This document shows positions 35,161 through 44,424 of a DNA stretch of 64,000 nt, one piece after another. Origin of the DNA: Moraxella sp. (lineage in GTDB: Bacteria; Pseudomonadota; Gammaproteobacteria; Pseudomonadales; Moraxellaceae); contig JAUMUJ010000004.1 of the NCBI GenBank assembly GCA_030530785.1, positions 1-64,000 on the forward strand, given 5' to 3'. The first letter of the stretch is position 1. Every line of letters starts with the position of its first letter. Both the position numbers and the translations under genes were made by a program. Under the pieces are notes generated by a model. It made no database searches. It was not told the DNA's origin and saw nothing but the letters and a program-made list of their open reading frames with translations.

Positions 35161-35303
35161 GATAATTTCCTTCAATTGGGTTGATAAAGTTGGTAAAATT
35201 TGATAATGCATGGTAAAAATAACACTTAAAAATCAATCATTTATTTGGGGTAAATTGTCGTTTGTCCCACAAATCCAATCGGCATGATTGTGTTATATTT
35301 AAA

Positions 35304-36230
35304 TCATAAATGTTTAATCACATATAAATCACAAGACTCATCATAATCGCCATACCACAACACTGAATTTAAGTCATCTATGCGGTTGGCGAATTGCCAC
35401 TTGCCCAGCGAATACACCGCTTCCACAAACTGGGTGGGGTACTCGTCCGAGCGAGCGTGGTTCATTTGCCCCTTGTCGTATTTGTCCGAGATGCCGACAA
35501 AGCCCACAGGCATAGGCACAAGCCAGCCACGCTGTTTTTTGACCGAATGGGTTATCCAGTCAGAGTGCGTGTCTGTGGGCGGTGTGTGGTGCAGCACCGC
35601 CGTTTCAATAAGAGCGTCTAGGGCGGTGGCTTTGGGATTTTGTTCTTGTAATTCTTGGGTAATATCATCAAGCTCATCATGGGCGGATGTGATGATAAAG
35701 GCAGGACAAAGGCGAGATTTTTGCTCATTAAGGTCGTCTTTTTTGACAAAATGCACGCCATTCATGCCCGTTACGCTACCGCCTGCCCAGCGTTGGGATA
35801 GGGCAAATTCCTGCACGTTTTGGGTAAGTTTGATGGTCTCATCTTCGGTCAAATCCTGCACGCTATCTCTGTACACGCCGATGAGTAAAGAGACGGTGAT
35901 ATGACAACGACCTTCTTCAATGATTGGGGCGGTTTTACCTGATTTTAAAATGGGGTTACGAGTTTGGGCAAAGGTTTTGTCCTTGTAGCCTTCTTGGTGG
36001 GTGTGTACTTGGCAATCAAAACATGCCACCAGTACCCCGTCCAAGCGAATGTTTTTAAAACCTGCAAGATTTGATACTTTACGGCTTAGATTGTGGGTTG
36101 CCCCAATAAACCCTGTTAAGGCAGGAAAGCCATAGGTCAAAGGAGCAGAGACGGCATTGGCGTTAATGATTTTGACACGATCAAGGCGAACATAGCCGAC
36201 CAGTGAGTGATGTGGGTAAATAAAACTCAT
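35304..36230 (-). CDS. csy2: Type I-F Csy complex protein Csy2 (Cas5f)
   Basis: Csy2 pairs with Csy1 at the 5' handle end of the crRNA in the Csy complex. It has 308 residues. Recognised features include an N-terminal RAMP-type start (SLVGYVRLDRVKIINANAVS), GFPALTGFIGATHNLSRKV and the glycine-rich GWLVPMPVGFVGI. It overlaps csy1 by 4 bp, so the two are translationally coupled, as expected for a Csy1-Csy2 heterodimer. The 3' end contains a 15-bp stretch (35370-35384) identical to a CRISPR-like repeat at 37748-37762, described under findings. Confidence 0.92.
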   Translation of the reverse strand: MSFIYPHHSLVGYVRLDRVKIINANAVSAPLTYGFPALTGFIGATHNLSRKVSNLAGFKNIRLDGVLVACFDCQVHTHQEGYKDKTFAQTRNPILKSGKTAPIIEEGRCHITVSLLIGVYRDSVQDLTEDETIKLTQNVQEFALSQRWAGGSVTGMNGVHFVKKDDLNEQKSRLCPAFIITSAHDELDDITQELQEQNPKATALDALIETAVLHHTPPTDTHSDWITHSVKKQRGWLVPMPVGFVGISDKYDKGQMNHARSDEYPTQFVEAVYSLGKWQFANRIDDLNSVLWYGDYDESCDLYVIKHL

Positions 36231-37573
36231 ACAAATACTCCTTGCCCCAAACGCAAACTTGCGTTAAAGGTGTCTTTAAACTCTTTTTGCCAATGCTCAA
36301 ATTCCGCTCGTCCAAGTTCTAGCACCACCGCTTGCTTGTTTTGCTTTTTTTGTTCATGTTGATAACGAACCAAGCGTTTATTGAGTTCGTTTTGAATCCA
36401 ATGGGCAAAATCTTTTTGTACATCGCTTTGCCAGTTTTGGCTGTCGTGATTTTTTTTGAATTTGTCTTCGCCGTCAAGCTCACAACGCTTAGGGTCTAGC
36501 CAGTATTTTTGGTGCAGGGCAAGTTTATAAGACTTTGACCAGCCTGCTTCTCGCTGACTGATGGCGTGGGCGACTTGTAGTACGCTGACGATGATGTTTT
36601 GCAAAATGTCATCACGAGCGGTGCGAATGCCTATGGTGTTTTTGTGGTTTTTATTGGTATGAATTATCAGATTAAATAGCTCATCTACGTCATCTTTGAC
36701 CGCATAAGCCAACGACTTGCCAAAAATCGTTTTTGCGCTCTTGGCAAAAGACAAATCGCTACTGCCTGTAAAGGTGGGTGGGTAGGACGGCAGTAGATAA
36801 TGGCGACCGCCACGCTCTTGATTTAGCACGCTGACGTTTTGGGGCTTTGTACCGCCCAAATTGAGTATCGCAAGCTGATGAACGGTGCTGTATGGTGCAT
36901 TTTTATCATCAGGGCGTTCAAATTTGATACGGCTGATTTTTAGATAAACATCATGAGATAGCGAAGACGGATAATTGGGCGACAAAAGATGATATTCATC
37001 ATCGCCCACCGCATATAAAATCTGTTTATCCAACACGCCGATTTGCCCTTGACCATTTGGGTTTAATATGGCATACAAATAGTCAAAATCATCTGGCGTA
37101 AAATATTTTTCAAACAGTTCATGCATTGCCTTATCATGACTGAGTATGAATTCATAAAAACGACCGTTTTGGTGTGCGATGTTTAAAAAACACACAATCA
37201 GTTTTAATTTGGCGATGTGGGTTGCAGTATTACTATTGTTAATATCTAGCATTGGGCGAGTAAGGCTGGCTGTGCTAACCAAATGACTGGGCAAGTTATT
37301 GTCCTTTAAAGACAAAATATTGGCAGATTTTGATGATGAATGCACGCCTTTGGCGATGTGTGTGCCAAGCGACATTCCCACGCTTTGTATGTCTTGTATG
37401 GCAACGCCAACCCGTGCAAGCCATCCGTCAAATGCATAATCTTGCTCCAACTGTGCCAAGACACTTATCTTTTTCTTGTCGGTGGCGGTTCTGTGTTTGC
37501 GTAGCTCTTTTTGATAGCCAATCTGTATCTGTTCTTGTAGATACCGTTGAATGCTGTTTTCTAACTCTTTCAT
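36227..37573 (-). CDS. csy1: Type I-F Csy complex protein Csy1 (Cas8f), large subunit
   Basis: Csy1 recognises the CC PAM and recruits Cas2-3. It has about 448 residues, the family length. The N-terminus ENSIQRYLQEQI is typical, and the block NLGGTKPQNVSVLNQERGGR followed by HYLLPSYPP is the conserved Csy1 signature. The ATG at 37573 has AGAG seven bases upstream; a GTG two codons earlier is an alternative. The gene is preceded by a 190-bp gap that carries its own promoter and the CRISPR-like regulatory element, so csy1-csy2-csy3-cas6f seems to be a unit separate from cas1-cas2-3. Confidence 0.92.
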   Translation of the reverse strand: MKELENSIQRYLQEQIQIGYQKELRKHRTATDKKKISVLAQLEQDYAFDGWLARVGVAIQDIQSVGMSLGTHIAKGVHSSSKSANILSLKDNNLPSHLVSTASLTRPMLDINNSNTATHIAKLKLIVCFLNIAHQNGRFYEFILSHDKAMHELFEKYFTPDDFDYLYAILNPNGQGQIGVLDKQILYAVGDDEYHLLSPNYPSSLSHDVYLKISRIKFERPDDKNAPYSTVHQLAILNLGGTKPQNVSVLNQERGGRHYLLPSYPPTFTGSSDLSFAKSAKTIFGKSLAYAVKDDVDELFNLIIHTNKNHKNTIGIRTARDDILQNIIVSVLQVAHAISQREAGWSKSYKLALHQKYWLDPKRCELDGEDKFKKNHDSQNWQSDVQKDFAHWIQNELNKRLVRYQHEQKKQNKQAVVLELGRAEFEHWQKEFKDTFNASLRLGQGVFV

Positions 37574-37631
37574 AATCACACTCTGTTATCGATTGGTGTT
37601 ATTAAACCACAAGTTAAATTCTATTTCAACC

Positions 37632-37651
37632 ATTATATTTGTAAAATATAC
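37632..37651 (+). promoter_or_regulatory. csy1 promoter and predicted Csy-complex target site (protospacer with CC PAM)
   Basis: Reading the plus strand, CC at 37630-37631 is followed by ATTATATTTGTAAAATATAC. This matches the mini-array pseudo-spacer at 16 of 20 positions, with mismatches at 6, 8, 12 and 18. On the minus strand the same bases hold TATAAT (37632-37637) and TATATT (37645-37650; TTATCA lies 16 bp further upstream). These are the only good -10 candidates for csy1. Csy-complex binding here would block RNA polymerase. Confidence 0.75.
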
Positions 37652-37659
37652 ATGAAATT

Positions 37660-37688
37660 TTGTTATTGATAAATAAATCAAGTATAAT
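37660..37688 (+). promoter_or_regulatory. Promoter of the CRISPR-like regulatory RNA
   Basis: TTGTTA (37660-37665), a 17-bp spacer and a perfect TATAAT (37683-37688) predict a start near 37695. That is inside the first degenerate repeat, exactly where that repeat stops matching at its 5' end. It is divergent from the csy1 promoter. Confidence 0.72.
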
Positions 37689-37690
37689 AT

Positions 37691-37766
37691 AAAATTCATC
37701 GTAAAGATGACTTAGAAAATTATGTATGTTAAATACACATTCCTCATCGCATAGATGACTTATTTA
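37691..37766 (+). ncRNA. CreR-type CRISPR-like regulatory RNA (mini-array: two degenerate repeats, 20-nt pseudo-spacer)
   Basis: The first repeat (37691-37718) matches 19 of 28 positions of the array repeat. It keeps the handle CTTAGAAA intact, while its first five bases, which lie before the predicted start of transcription, have decayed. The second repeat (37739-37766) matches 22 of 28 and keeps its whole 5' portion and hairpin, while the handle has decayed. Both carry TCATC/GATGA stems, a compensatory change from TTATC/GATAA. Cas6f processing would give 8-nt handle, 20-nt guide (37719-37738) and 20-nt 3' hairpin, 48 nt in total instead of 60. The second repeat overlaps the cas2-3 stop codon and is antisense to that gene. 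The guide targets the csy1 promoter. I infer autorepression of the Csy operon. Confidence 0.82.
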
Positions 37767-40700
37767 CCGCTCATACACCCCAAACCGTTCGTCAAAATAA
37801 TAGCCGTCATGATAATTATCATGAATGGTCAGCACACAAAAGCGAATGATGAGCGTATTGACAGACGTGTTTGGATAATGTTCTCTAAGTTTGGCAAGCT
37901 CGTCTGCCACATTGGCAGTCAGCCAAGCATCAAGATTGGGGTTTTGGCACGTTATTGCCTTTGGGATAATCTCATGGGTCGTTTTGGCATTCGCCACCCC
38001 GTGTGTCTCTACGCTGTCATAGGACGAGATGTTTAGGGTATTATCCAGCGGATTGATGATAAAATCTGTCTCCTTTTGGCTTTGGCGAAACGGTGTCAGA
38101 CAAGACAAATGAACGTGCAGACGGTTGGCAGTATCTGGCTTATAATAAGCATTGACCACATTAAGACCATCATTATTCATCAAGTCTTGCATGACAGCGT
38201 GTTCCAAATCCGCCAAACTCTTTTTGGGTTCTGGTGTGGCGGATTTGGCAATCCGAGCCACCGATGAAATGCGTTCATAATCTGCCTGTTTGATGAGTTT
38301 GCTGACTTGTTTAGTAGCAAGGATAAAATGCTTACTTTCAAATCCAGGTCGGCAAAAAGCAATGTCTTTATCCTTTAATGCCCTAATATTTTTATCCCAA
38401 ATGGCGATGTTAGGGGCAAAAGCCACCTTATCAGGACGGTGTCGCCACACTCGCCCTGCCGTCTGTATGATGGATCGCATGGAGCTTGGCTCAATCATCG
38501 CCCAATCATAATCATGGTCTCGCCCCACTTCCGCCACAGGTGTGGCAAGCACCATAAAAATGTGGTGGGTTTTGTTGGGGTGCTTGGCAAGATTGTCTAT
38601 AATATCAGGATTGCTGGCAAGACCGCTTGGGTCATGACGATTTAAGAGTTTATCCAATCGTACTTCTAACTGATTTCGCAAAATAAGCACTTGTCTTGCA
38701 TGATAGCATGCCAAATAAAATTGACACCCATCAAACCCTGCCATGTCTTTCATCTCGTGCATGGCTTTGGCGATATTGATGAGCGGATTGATATTTGCCA
38801 TACGAATAAGCCCAATGCTCACGGTTTTATCACCGATTTGGGTGTGATGTAAGTCGTGCAAGGCTTTGGCTTTGTTAAACAGCACGTCTGCCATGTCTCT
38901 ATAAAGCTCGTCATCATCTTCATTGTCCACCTCATCAATCGGCAAAATCTCGCCCCAATGACGCACTGTATTATCACCCAAATGTTTAACACGTCCTTTG
39001 ATAAACTGCTCATGATGACCATCAAAATCATCTGCTACTTGTGTCGCTTTACTGGTATTTTCATCAAACCATGCACACACCACCTTTGGGGCAGGTTTGC
39101 CAAAATTGGCGTTATAAATCATGCGTCCGCTTTGATATGCCTTAAACAGACCTGCCACCAAATCAGGGGGCAATGTGGCGGACGACAACATCACCCGAGA
39201 GCCAAACATTCCTGCCAAATGCACAAGGCGAGACAAGGCAGGCAGGTCGTTTTGGTCAAAATCATCAGGCTCATCAAAAATCACATCGCTACTAAACAGC
39301 CGTAACATCGGTACAATATACCGTCCGCCACGCTTGCATTCGCTTGCTTGTATTAGGTGGTCTATGGTACAGACCGACACAGGGGATGCTATCAGCCGTT
39401 TGGCATGGTCGCTTTCTATGAGTGTGCCAAGATTTAGCTCGCCCAAATCTGCATCAATGTTGCTATCCACAAATTCATCTAGCAGTCTTTGGGCAGACTC
39501 ACTGCCTGTATCCGAGCCTATCTCGGTGTCATTGTCGCTGTTTTGTAATTCAAAAAGTTGTTTTTGGGCAAGACCGCCCACCAATACGGCAAGCTCTTTG
39601 TCTGTCAGCTCTAACTTTTGGCGTAGGCTTTGCCCTGTTTGTAAGGTCAAAACACGAAGCCCTAACGCCACAGTGAGCCTTGCTCCCTTGTTGGGGTCGG
39701 TCAAGGCGTACATGATACGAGCGTTGGCAAGCGTTTTGCCTTTGCCAGTGCTTGCCATATTTATCCCAAAAAATCCGTGCGTATCAGTCATATCGCGGTG
39801 CTTTAAAGCGGTTTTAAAGGCGGTGTTTTGCCACAAAAATCCGTCTGTGTCGGTGTTTTGCAATAAAGGATTGTGGTTTTGTAGGGTTGGTAAATTTTCA
39901 TGCAAAGTTGGCAAAATCCGTACAAATTGACTGGCAAATTGTGCCACGCCCAATAAGTGTTCGTCTAACGTTTGCTTGGCTTGGTTTTTGTTGTCAATTT
40001 TTGTGGTATTGGCGGTTAAGTTTTGGTCAAATTTACCTTGATGTCGCCTTTTGTCATTTGCCCTTAAAGCAGAATAATTATGGTCGGCAGTCATGAGTGA
40101 CAGCCGTGATAAATGCAGTAAAAATGGGTCGGATACTGCTTGGGGGTATTGCTTGGTAAGGGCTTGCAAATAGGGTGAGTTTTGGGCTTTTGTGGCGTAG
40201 CGTTTGAGCTGTTTTTGCCACAGTTTGTTGTGCAAAATAAACTGTTTAAAATGAAAAAAGTCGTCCGCCTTACCACCCTTATTAAGCACCCAATGCTCTA
40301 TGGCTTGCAAATTTGCCAAATAACTTTGCACATCGCCTGACAAACAGCTTGGTGTGCTATACATTTCAGGCTTTTTAAAATAGTAAGCATGCGTGGGCGG
40401 TAGGCGATGATGTGTTACAACAAGCCAAATAATCCACTTGGTTAAAGGTGGTAGCTTACCCATATCCGCTTTATCTAGCGTGCCAAAATCGGACAAGGTC
40501 GGCAACGCCTTATCTGCCAAATACTCATCAATGTGGGCAAGACGGTCAAATACTGCTTGGTCGTTGGTGCAGTCGCCCACCAGCCATACGATGAGTTTTA
40601 ACGATACCCATTCGTGGCGGTAGGGGTCAGAGACGTTGGCGGTGGCAAAGAGTTTGTTTTGAAAGCCTATCGTGGATTTGCCGATGTCGTGGAGCAGTCC

Positions 40701-41057
40701 TGCCAATGTGGCAATGATGCCAATGCCGTCCAAAAACTGCCAGTTATTTTCCCAATCGTGGTGTAAAATAGAACGTCTGGTGCGGTTTACCGGCACGCCC
40801 CCTGTGGCGTTAAATTTGGATTTATCCCCCACCACCCACACAAGCTCGGTGCGGTGGCGAGTGGCGATACGGTGGCAAGCGACTGCGGTGGACTTGCTGG
40901 CGGTGGAGTTTAATAATTCATGTACTGTTTTTAAACCACTTTCGGTGATGTTGGTTTGCCAGACGTTATCGCCGATTCGGTTGGCAAAAGCGTCCAAAAT
41001 TTTGCGGGTGCGTTTGATGGCTTTTTTCTGACATTGGGAAATAAAGGTAACAATCAT
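37764..41057 (-). CDS. cas2-3: Type I-F Cas2-Cas3 fusion (helicase-nuclease and adaptation subunit)
   Basis: This 1097-residue fusion acts both in spacer acquisition with Cas1 and in target degradation. The N-terminal Cas2-like domain (about 1-90, MIVTFISQCQKKAIKRTRKI) is followed by the HD nuclease, with LLHDIGKSTIGF near residue 120. The superfamily 2 helicase has Walker A ASTGKGKTLANARI, the DEAD-box variant VIFDEPDDFDQ, and motif VI-like QTAGRVWRHR. The C-terminal domain ends FDERFGVYER. The gene overlaps cas1 by 4 bp. Its stop codon lies within the second repeat of the regulatory mini-array. Confidence 0.95.
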   Translation of the reverse strand: MIVTFISQCQKKAIKRTRKILDAFANRIGDNVWQTNITESGLKTVHELLNSTASKSTAVACHRIATRHRTELVWVVGDKSKFNATGGVPVNRTRRSILHHDWENNWQFLDGIGIIATLAGLLHDIGKSTIGFQNKLFATANVSDPYRHEWVSLKLIVWLVGDCTNDQAVFDRLAHIDEYLADKALPTLSDFGTLDKADMGKLPPLTKWIIWLVVTHHRLPPTHAYYFKKPEMYSTPSCLSGDVQSYLANLQAIEHWVLNKGGKADDFFHFKQFILHNKLWQKQLKRYATKAQNSPYLQALTKQYPQAVSDPFLLHLSRLSLMTADHNYSALRANDKRRHQGKFDQNLTANTTKIDNKNQAKQTLDEHLLGVAQFASQFVRILPTLHENLPTLQNHNPLLQNTDTDGFLWQNTAFKTALKHRDMTDTHGFFGINMASTGKGKTLANARIMYALTDPNKGARLTVALGLRVLTLQTGQSLRQKLELTDKELAVLVGGLAQKQLFELQNSDNDTEIGSDTGSESAQRLLDEFVDSNIDADLGELNLGTLIESDHAKRLIASPVSVCTIDHLIQASECKRGGRYIVPMLRLFSSDVIFDEPDDFDQNDLPALSRLVHLAGMFGSRVMLSSATLPPDLVAGLFKAYQSGRMIYNANFGKPAPKVVCAWFDENTSKATQVADDFDGHHEQFIKGRVKHLGDNTVRHWGEILPIDEVDNEDDDELYRDMADVLFNKAKALHDLHHTQIGDKTVSIGLIRMANINPLINIAKAMHEMKDMAGFDGCQFYLACYHARQVLILRNQLEVRLDKLLNRHDPSGLASNPDIIDNLAKHPNKTHHIFMVLATPVAEVGRDHDYDWAMIEPSSMRSIIQTAGRVWRHRPDKVAFAPNIAIWDKNIRALKDKDIAFCRPGFESKHFILATKQVSKLIKQADYERISSVARIAKSATPEPKKSLADLEHAVMQDLMNNDGLNVVNAYYKPDTANRLHVHLSCLTPFRQSQKETDFIINPLDNTLNISSYDSVETHGVANAKTTHEIIPKAITCQNPNLDAWLTANVADELAKLREHYPNTSVNTLIIRFCVLTIHDNYHDGYYFDERFGVYER

Positions 41058-42007
41058 AAAAAATCCTTATTCAAAGCAAGCCCCTTGACTGCCTCAAACA
41101 TCATATCAAGGGCGTGATAATCGGTAAAATAAGACAGACACAACTCACGAAATTCCTGCTCACGGACATTGTCAGACGCACACATAAAGGCAAGTGGTAG
41201 GACAATTGTATCCTTGATAATATCGGCAATGTCAAAGACTAACGCCCCACGCCGTGTCTTGCCGTGCATGACAGCAAATCCATGCGGAATACCAAGCACC
41301 CAAAGGGTGGTTGCCCCCAAGCCATATGCCAGATAGTTGCCATGATTTAAAAACTGATTGGCTTTATCCATGCCATCATAGTTACGACTAAATCCTTGAT
41401 AATTTGTGCGTTTTACGGCAAATTTATACAGCTCTTTAGTCATACGCCCTTCTAGGGCAAGCAGGTCTGATACGCTATTTTGCCTGATGATTTGGGTGCG
41501 GTAGTGATTTTGTAAGGTGATTATTTCATCGCATTTGCCGTCAAAGCCTGCCGCTCGCAAGTCTTTATCACGTCCCCACACGTCATTCATAAAATCAAGG
41601 CGAGCCATTTGCAGGCGTTTTGCCATATTCAGACGTTTGTCGTCGTCCCACCACCACGACAGCCAGCCTTGAACGTACTCGGTGGGGCGGTACTCTGACT
41701 GTGGGGTCAGCCATTCAATCTGACTCCCCATAAATAAAGGCGTGCCACCACCCCCACAAAAACCAATCAGTACACCTGCACCAGCGAGCAATCTTACCGC
41801 AGATTGGGTAATAGATGTGCCTGTGCCAAGCAGTATCACGGTGGTGTTGGCAATCGGAATGTTATGGTACAGATTTTCTTTTTTGCTTTCGGTAAGATAC
41901 AGCACCCGCCCGTCTTTTTGTAGCACTCGGCAATGCTCTAAATAATACAGATTGGCACGTTTGGAATGTAAAATGGTTTTTAGGTCAGTAGGGTGTGGGG
42001 TGTCCAT
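41054..42007 (-). CDS. cas1: Type I-F CRISPR integrase Cas1
   Basis: Cas1 inserts new spacers at the leader-proximal repeat together with the Cas2 domain of Cas2-3. It has 317 residues with the N-terminal beta domain (LYYLEHCRVLQKDGRVLYLT) and the alpha-helical catalytic domain. The latter includes LLALEGRMTKELYKFA (catalytic Glu), FAVMHGKTRRGALVFD (His) and the following IADIIKD (Asp). It is the first gene of the minus-strand locus; the 149-bp region shared with the divergent der gene holds its promoter. Confidence 0.95.
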   Translation of the reverse strand: MDTPHPTDLKTILHSKRANLYYLEHCRVLQKDGRVLYLTESKKENLYHNIPIANTTVILLGTGTSITQSAVRLLAGAGVLIGFCGGGGTPLFMGSQIEWLTPQSEYRPTEYVQGWLSWWWDDDKRLNMAKRLQMARLDFMNDVWGRDKDLRAAGFDGKCDEIITLQNHYRTQIIRQNSVSDLLALEGRMTKELYKFAVKRTNYQGFSRNYDGMDKANQFLNHGNYLAYGLGATTLWVLGIPHGFAVMHGKTRRGALVFDIADIIKDTIVLPLAFMCASDNVREQEFRELCLSYFTDYHALDMMFEAVKGLALNKDFL

Positions 42008-42156
42008 ATTTTTTGCTGGTCAAACATAATTGGTGATGTATGATAGCATGGTTTGGTAAATTTACTAAAAATATAAGCTTACAAGTTAATCTCTTTGGTA
42101 AATACTGCCTTTGTGATAGAATAATCGGTTGATTTTAAAAAATACACGAGAACACC

Positions 42157-43575
42157 ATGTCCCTAAAACCCGTAGTCGCCCTGATAGGTCGCCCCAATGT
42201 CGGCAAATCCACGCTTTTTAATCAATTCACCAAATCTCGTCAAGCCTTAGTCGCTGATTTAGCGGGGCTGACCCGAGACCGCCAGTATGGCGATGTGTTT
42301 TTTGACAACAAATCCTTTATCGTCATTGACACAGGTGGTATCGGTGAGGCTGATGATGGCAAGGGCAACATTGATGATTATATGGCAACTCAGTCGTACA
42401 CCGCCATTCATGAGGCGGACATGGTCGTGTTTGTCGTGGATGCACGGGCAGGGCTGACCCCAAGTGATGAAGAGATTGCCAAGTTTTTGCACACGCTGGG
42501 TAAGCCTGTGTTTTTGGTGGCGAATAAAACAGACGGTGTGCATGAAGCATCCGTTGCTGAGTTTTTTGGTTTGGGCTTTGGTGAGCCGATACCAACGAGT
42601 GCCAGTCATGGCAAGGGCGTAACAGGCTTGCTTGAAGTCATCACTGCCGATATGCCAGAGATGGTTGCCGAAAATTCCAAGACAGACGACTTAAAATTGG
42701 CAATTATTGGTCGCCCCAATGTCGGCAAATCTACGCTGGTTAATCGCTTGCTTGGCGAGGAGCGTGTCGTGGTGTTTGATATGCCAGGGACGACCCGTGA
42801 TAGCATTTATATTCCTTTTGAGCGAGAAGGGCGAGCTTATACGCTCATTGATACCGCAGGCGTGAGACGGCGTGGGCGCATTGATGAAAAAGTAGAAAAA
42901 TTTAGCGTCATCAAAACCTTACAAGCCATCAAGGATGCTAATGTGGTCATCCTGGTGATTGATGCTCATGAGGGCATCGTAGACCAAGATTTGCATATGC
43001 TTGGCTATGCCCTAGATGCAGGGCGGGCGATTGTGATTGCCATCAACAAATGGGATAATTTGTCCCAAGACCAAAAAGACTGGGTTAAGATTGAGATGGA
43101 CAGACGTTTTCATTTTATCCCATGGGTAAAAATTCATTTAATCTCCGCCCTTTATGGCAATGGCGTGGGCAATCTGTATCCGTCTATCCATAAGGCATAC
43201 GATGCATCCATGTTTAAGGTCTCCACCAGTCGCCTGACCCAGATTTTACAAGATGCGGTGGAGAGCCATCAACCGCCAATGGTGGGCGGTCGCCGTATCA
43301 AACTTCGCTATGCCCATTTGGGCGGGCATAATCCGCCTGTGATTGTCATTCATGGCAATCAAACATCAGCTTTGCCCAAATCTTATCAACGTTATTTAGA
43401 AAATGTCTATCGTGAGGTGTTTAAATTAGAAGGCACGCCTTTGCATATTGAATTTAAACAAAACGACAATCCCTATAAGGATAAGAAAAATCCCAAAGTG
43501 GTTAATAAAGCCAAAGCCATGCGCGAGAAAAAACGCATTGCTGAATTTAAAAAGCGGGATAAGAAGAGAAAGTGA
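42157..43575 (+). CDS. der: Ribosome assembly GTPase Der (EngA)
   Basis: Der is an essential double-GTPase acting in 50S ribosome maturation. It has 472 residues. The first G domain begins with [14 protein letters not shown] near residue 11 and the second with [14 protein letters not shown] near 185. The NKTD (first) and NKWD (second) specificity motifs follow, then the C-terminal KH-like domain and a Lys-rich tail ([18 protein letters not shown]). It is divergent from cas1. The gene is housekeeping and marks the right border of the CRISPR locus. Confidence 0.96.
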   Translation: MSLKPVVALIGRPNVGKSTLFNQFTKSRQALVADLAGLTRDRQYGDVFFDNKSFIVIDTGGIGEADDGKGNIDDYMATQSYTAIHEADMVVFVVDARAGLTPSDEEIAKFLHTLGKPVFLVANKTDGVHEASVAEFFGLGFGEPIPTSASHGKGVTGLLEVITADMPEMVAENSKTDDLKLAIIGRPNVGKSTLVNRLLGEERVVVFDMPGTTRDSIYIPFEREGRAYTLIDTAGVRRRGRIDEKVEKFSVIKTLQAIKDANVVILVIDAHEGIVDQDLHMLGYALDAGRAIVIAINKWDNLSQDQKDWVKIEMDRRFHFIPWVKIHLISALYGNGVGNLYPSIHKAYDASMFKVSTSRLTQILQDAVESHQPPMVGGRRIKLRYAHLGGHNPPVIVIHGNQTSALPKSYQRYLENVYREVFKLEGTPLHIEFKQNDNPYKDKKNPKVVNKAKAMREKKRIAEFKKRDKKRK

Positions 43576-43662
43576 TTTGCGTTAGTTTGGTGGGGTGGAT
43601 TTAATTCACCCTATACGCTTAAAATTAAAACAAGTCAATAATGACAAAATAATAAATAACTC

Positions 43663-44424
43663 ATGTTCAAAAATCTCCGCATTCTTATCCTGCTTTGTAT
43701 TTTTCTCATTGTCGCTGTTAATAACTTTCGTGATAAAAATCACGATTGGCAAAAACCTATTTATGTCGCACTTTATCCCATTAACGTGGATAATTCGCCA
43801 GAAGTTGCCAAATATATTGCAAGCCTATCTGACAAAGATTTTAAAGAAATAGGAAGTTATCTAAATGGCGAGAGCAAAAAATACGGTAAAAACGTTCATT
43901 TTTATTATCTCTTGGGTCAAGAGGTCAAGGTAATGCCCCCGCCTGTACCCAAAAGTGGCGGGGTGATTGATGTGATGATTTGGAGTTTAAAATTTCGTTA
44001 TTATGCCCACAAAAACGCTCACGATGTCGGTGTGCCGACTAATTTACGACTGTTTTTGCAGTATCACAGCCTTAATAAAAAAGTGCTGACCGAAACGTCC
44101 ACCGCCCTACAAAATGGACGTATTGGTGTGGTAAATCTGTTCGGCACACCTGCCAAAACTGCCAATAATAATGTGGTCATCGCCCATGAGAGTCTGCACG
44201 CTTTTGGGGCGAGCGACAAATACGACCTATCCAATGGCATTCCCATGTATCCGCACGGCTATGCCAACCCCACCCAAAACCCACGCTATCCGCAGACACA
44301 CGCTGAGCTGATGGCGGTGCATATCCCCACATCGCCAACCAAGTTTGACATGGCACGGGATTTAACACAAACGGTGGTGGGCGAGATGACGGCGATGGAG
44401 ATGAAATGGAAAAAACTGGATTGA
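43663..44424 (+). CDS. Putative membrane-anchored zinc metallopeptidase-like protein
   Basis: This 253-residue protein has one N-terminal signal-anchor helix (about residues 4-21) and an extracytoplasmic domain. VVIAHESLHAFGASDKYD carries an HExxH zinc-binding motif, followed by an aspartate and aromatic context typical of metallopeptidases. No propeptide or repeat domains are visible. The family is not identified beyond this. The end overlaps the next gene by 19 bp, so the two are probably co-transcribed. The N-terminal half is notably AT-rich. Confidence 0.68.
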   Translation: MFKNLRILILLCIFLIVAVNNFRDKNHDWQKPIYVALYPINVDNSPEVAKYIASLSDKDFKEIGSYLNGESKKYGKNVHFYYLLGQEVKVMPPPVPKSGGVIDVMIWSLKFRYYAHKNAHDVGVPTNLRLFLQYHSLNKKVLTETSTALQNGRIGVVNLFGTPAKTANNNVVIAHESLHAFGASDKYDLSNGIPMYPHGYANPTQNPRYPQTHAELMAVHIPTSPTKFDMARDLTQTVVGEMTAMEMKWKKLD

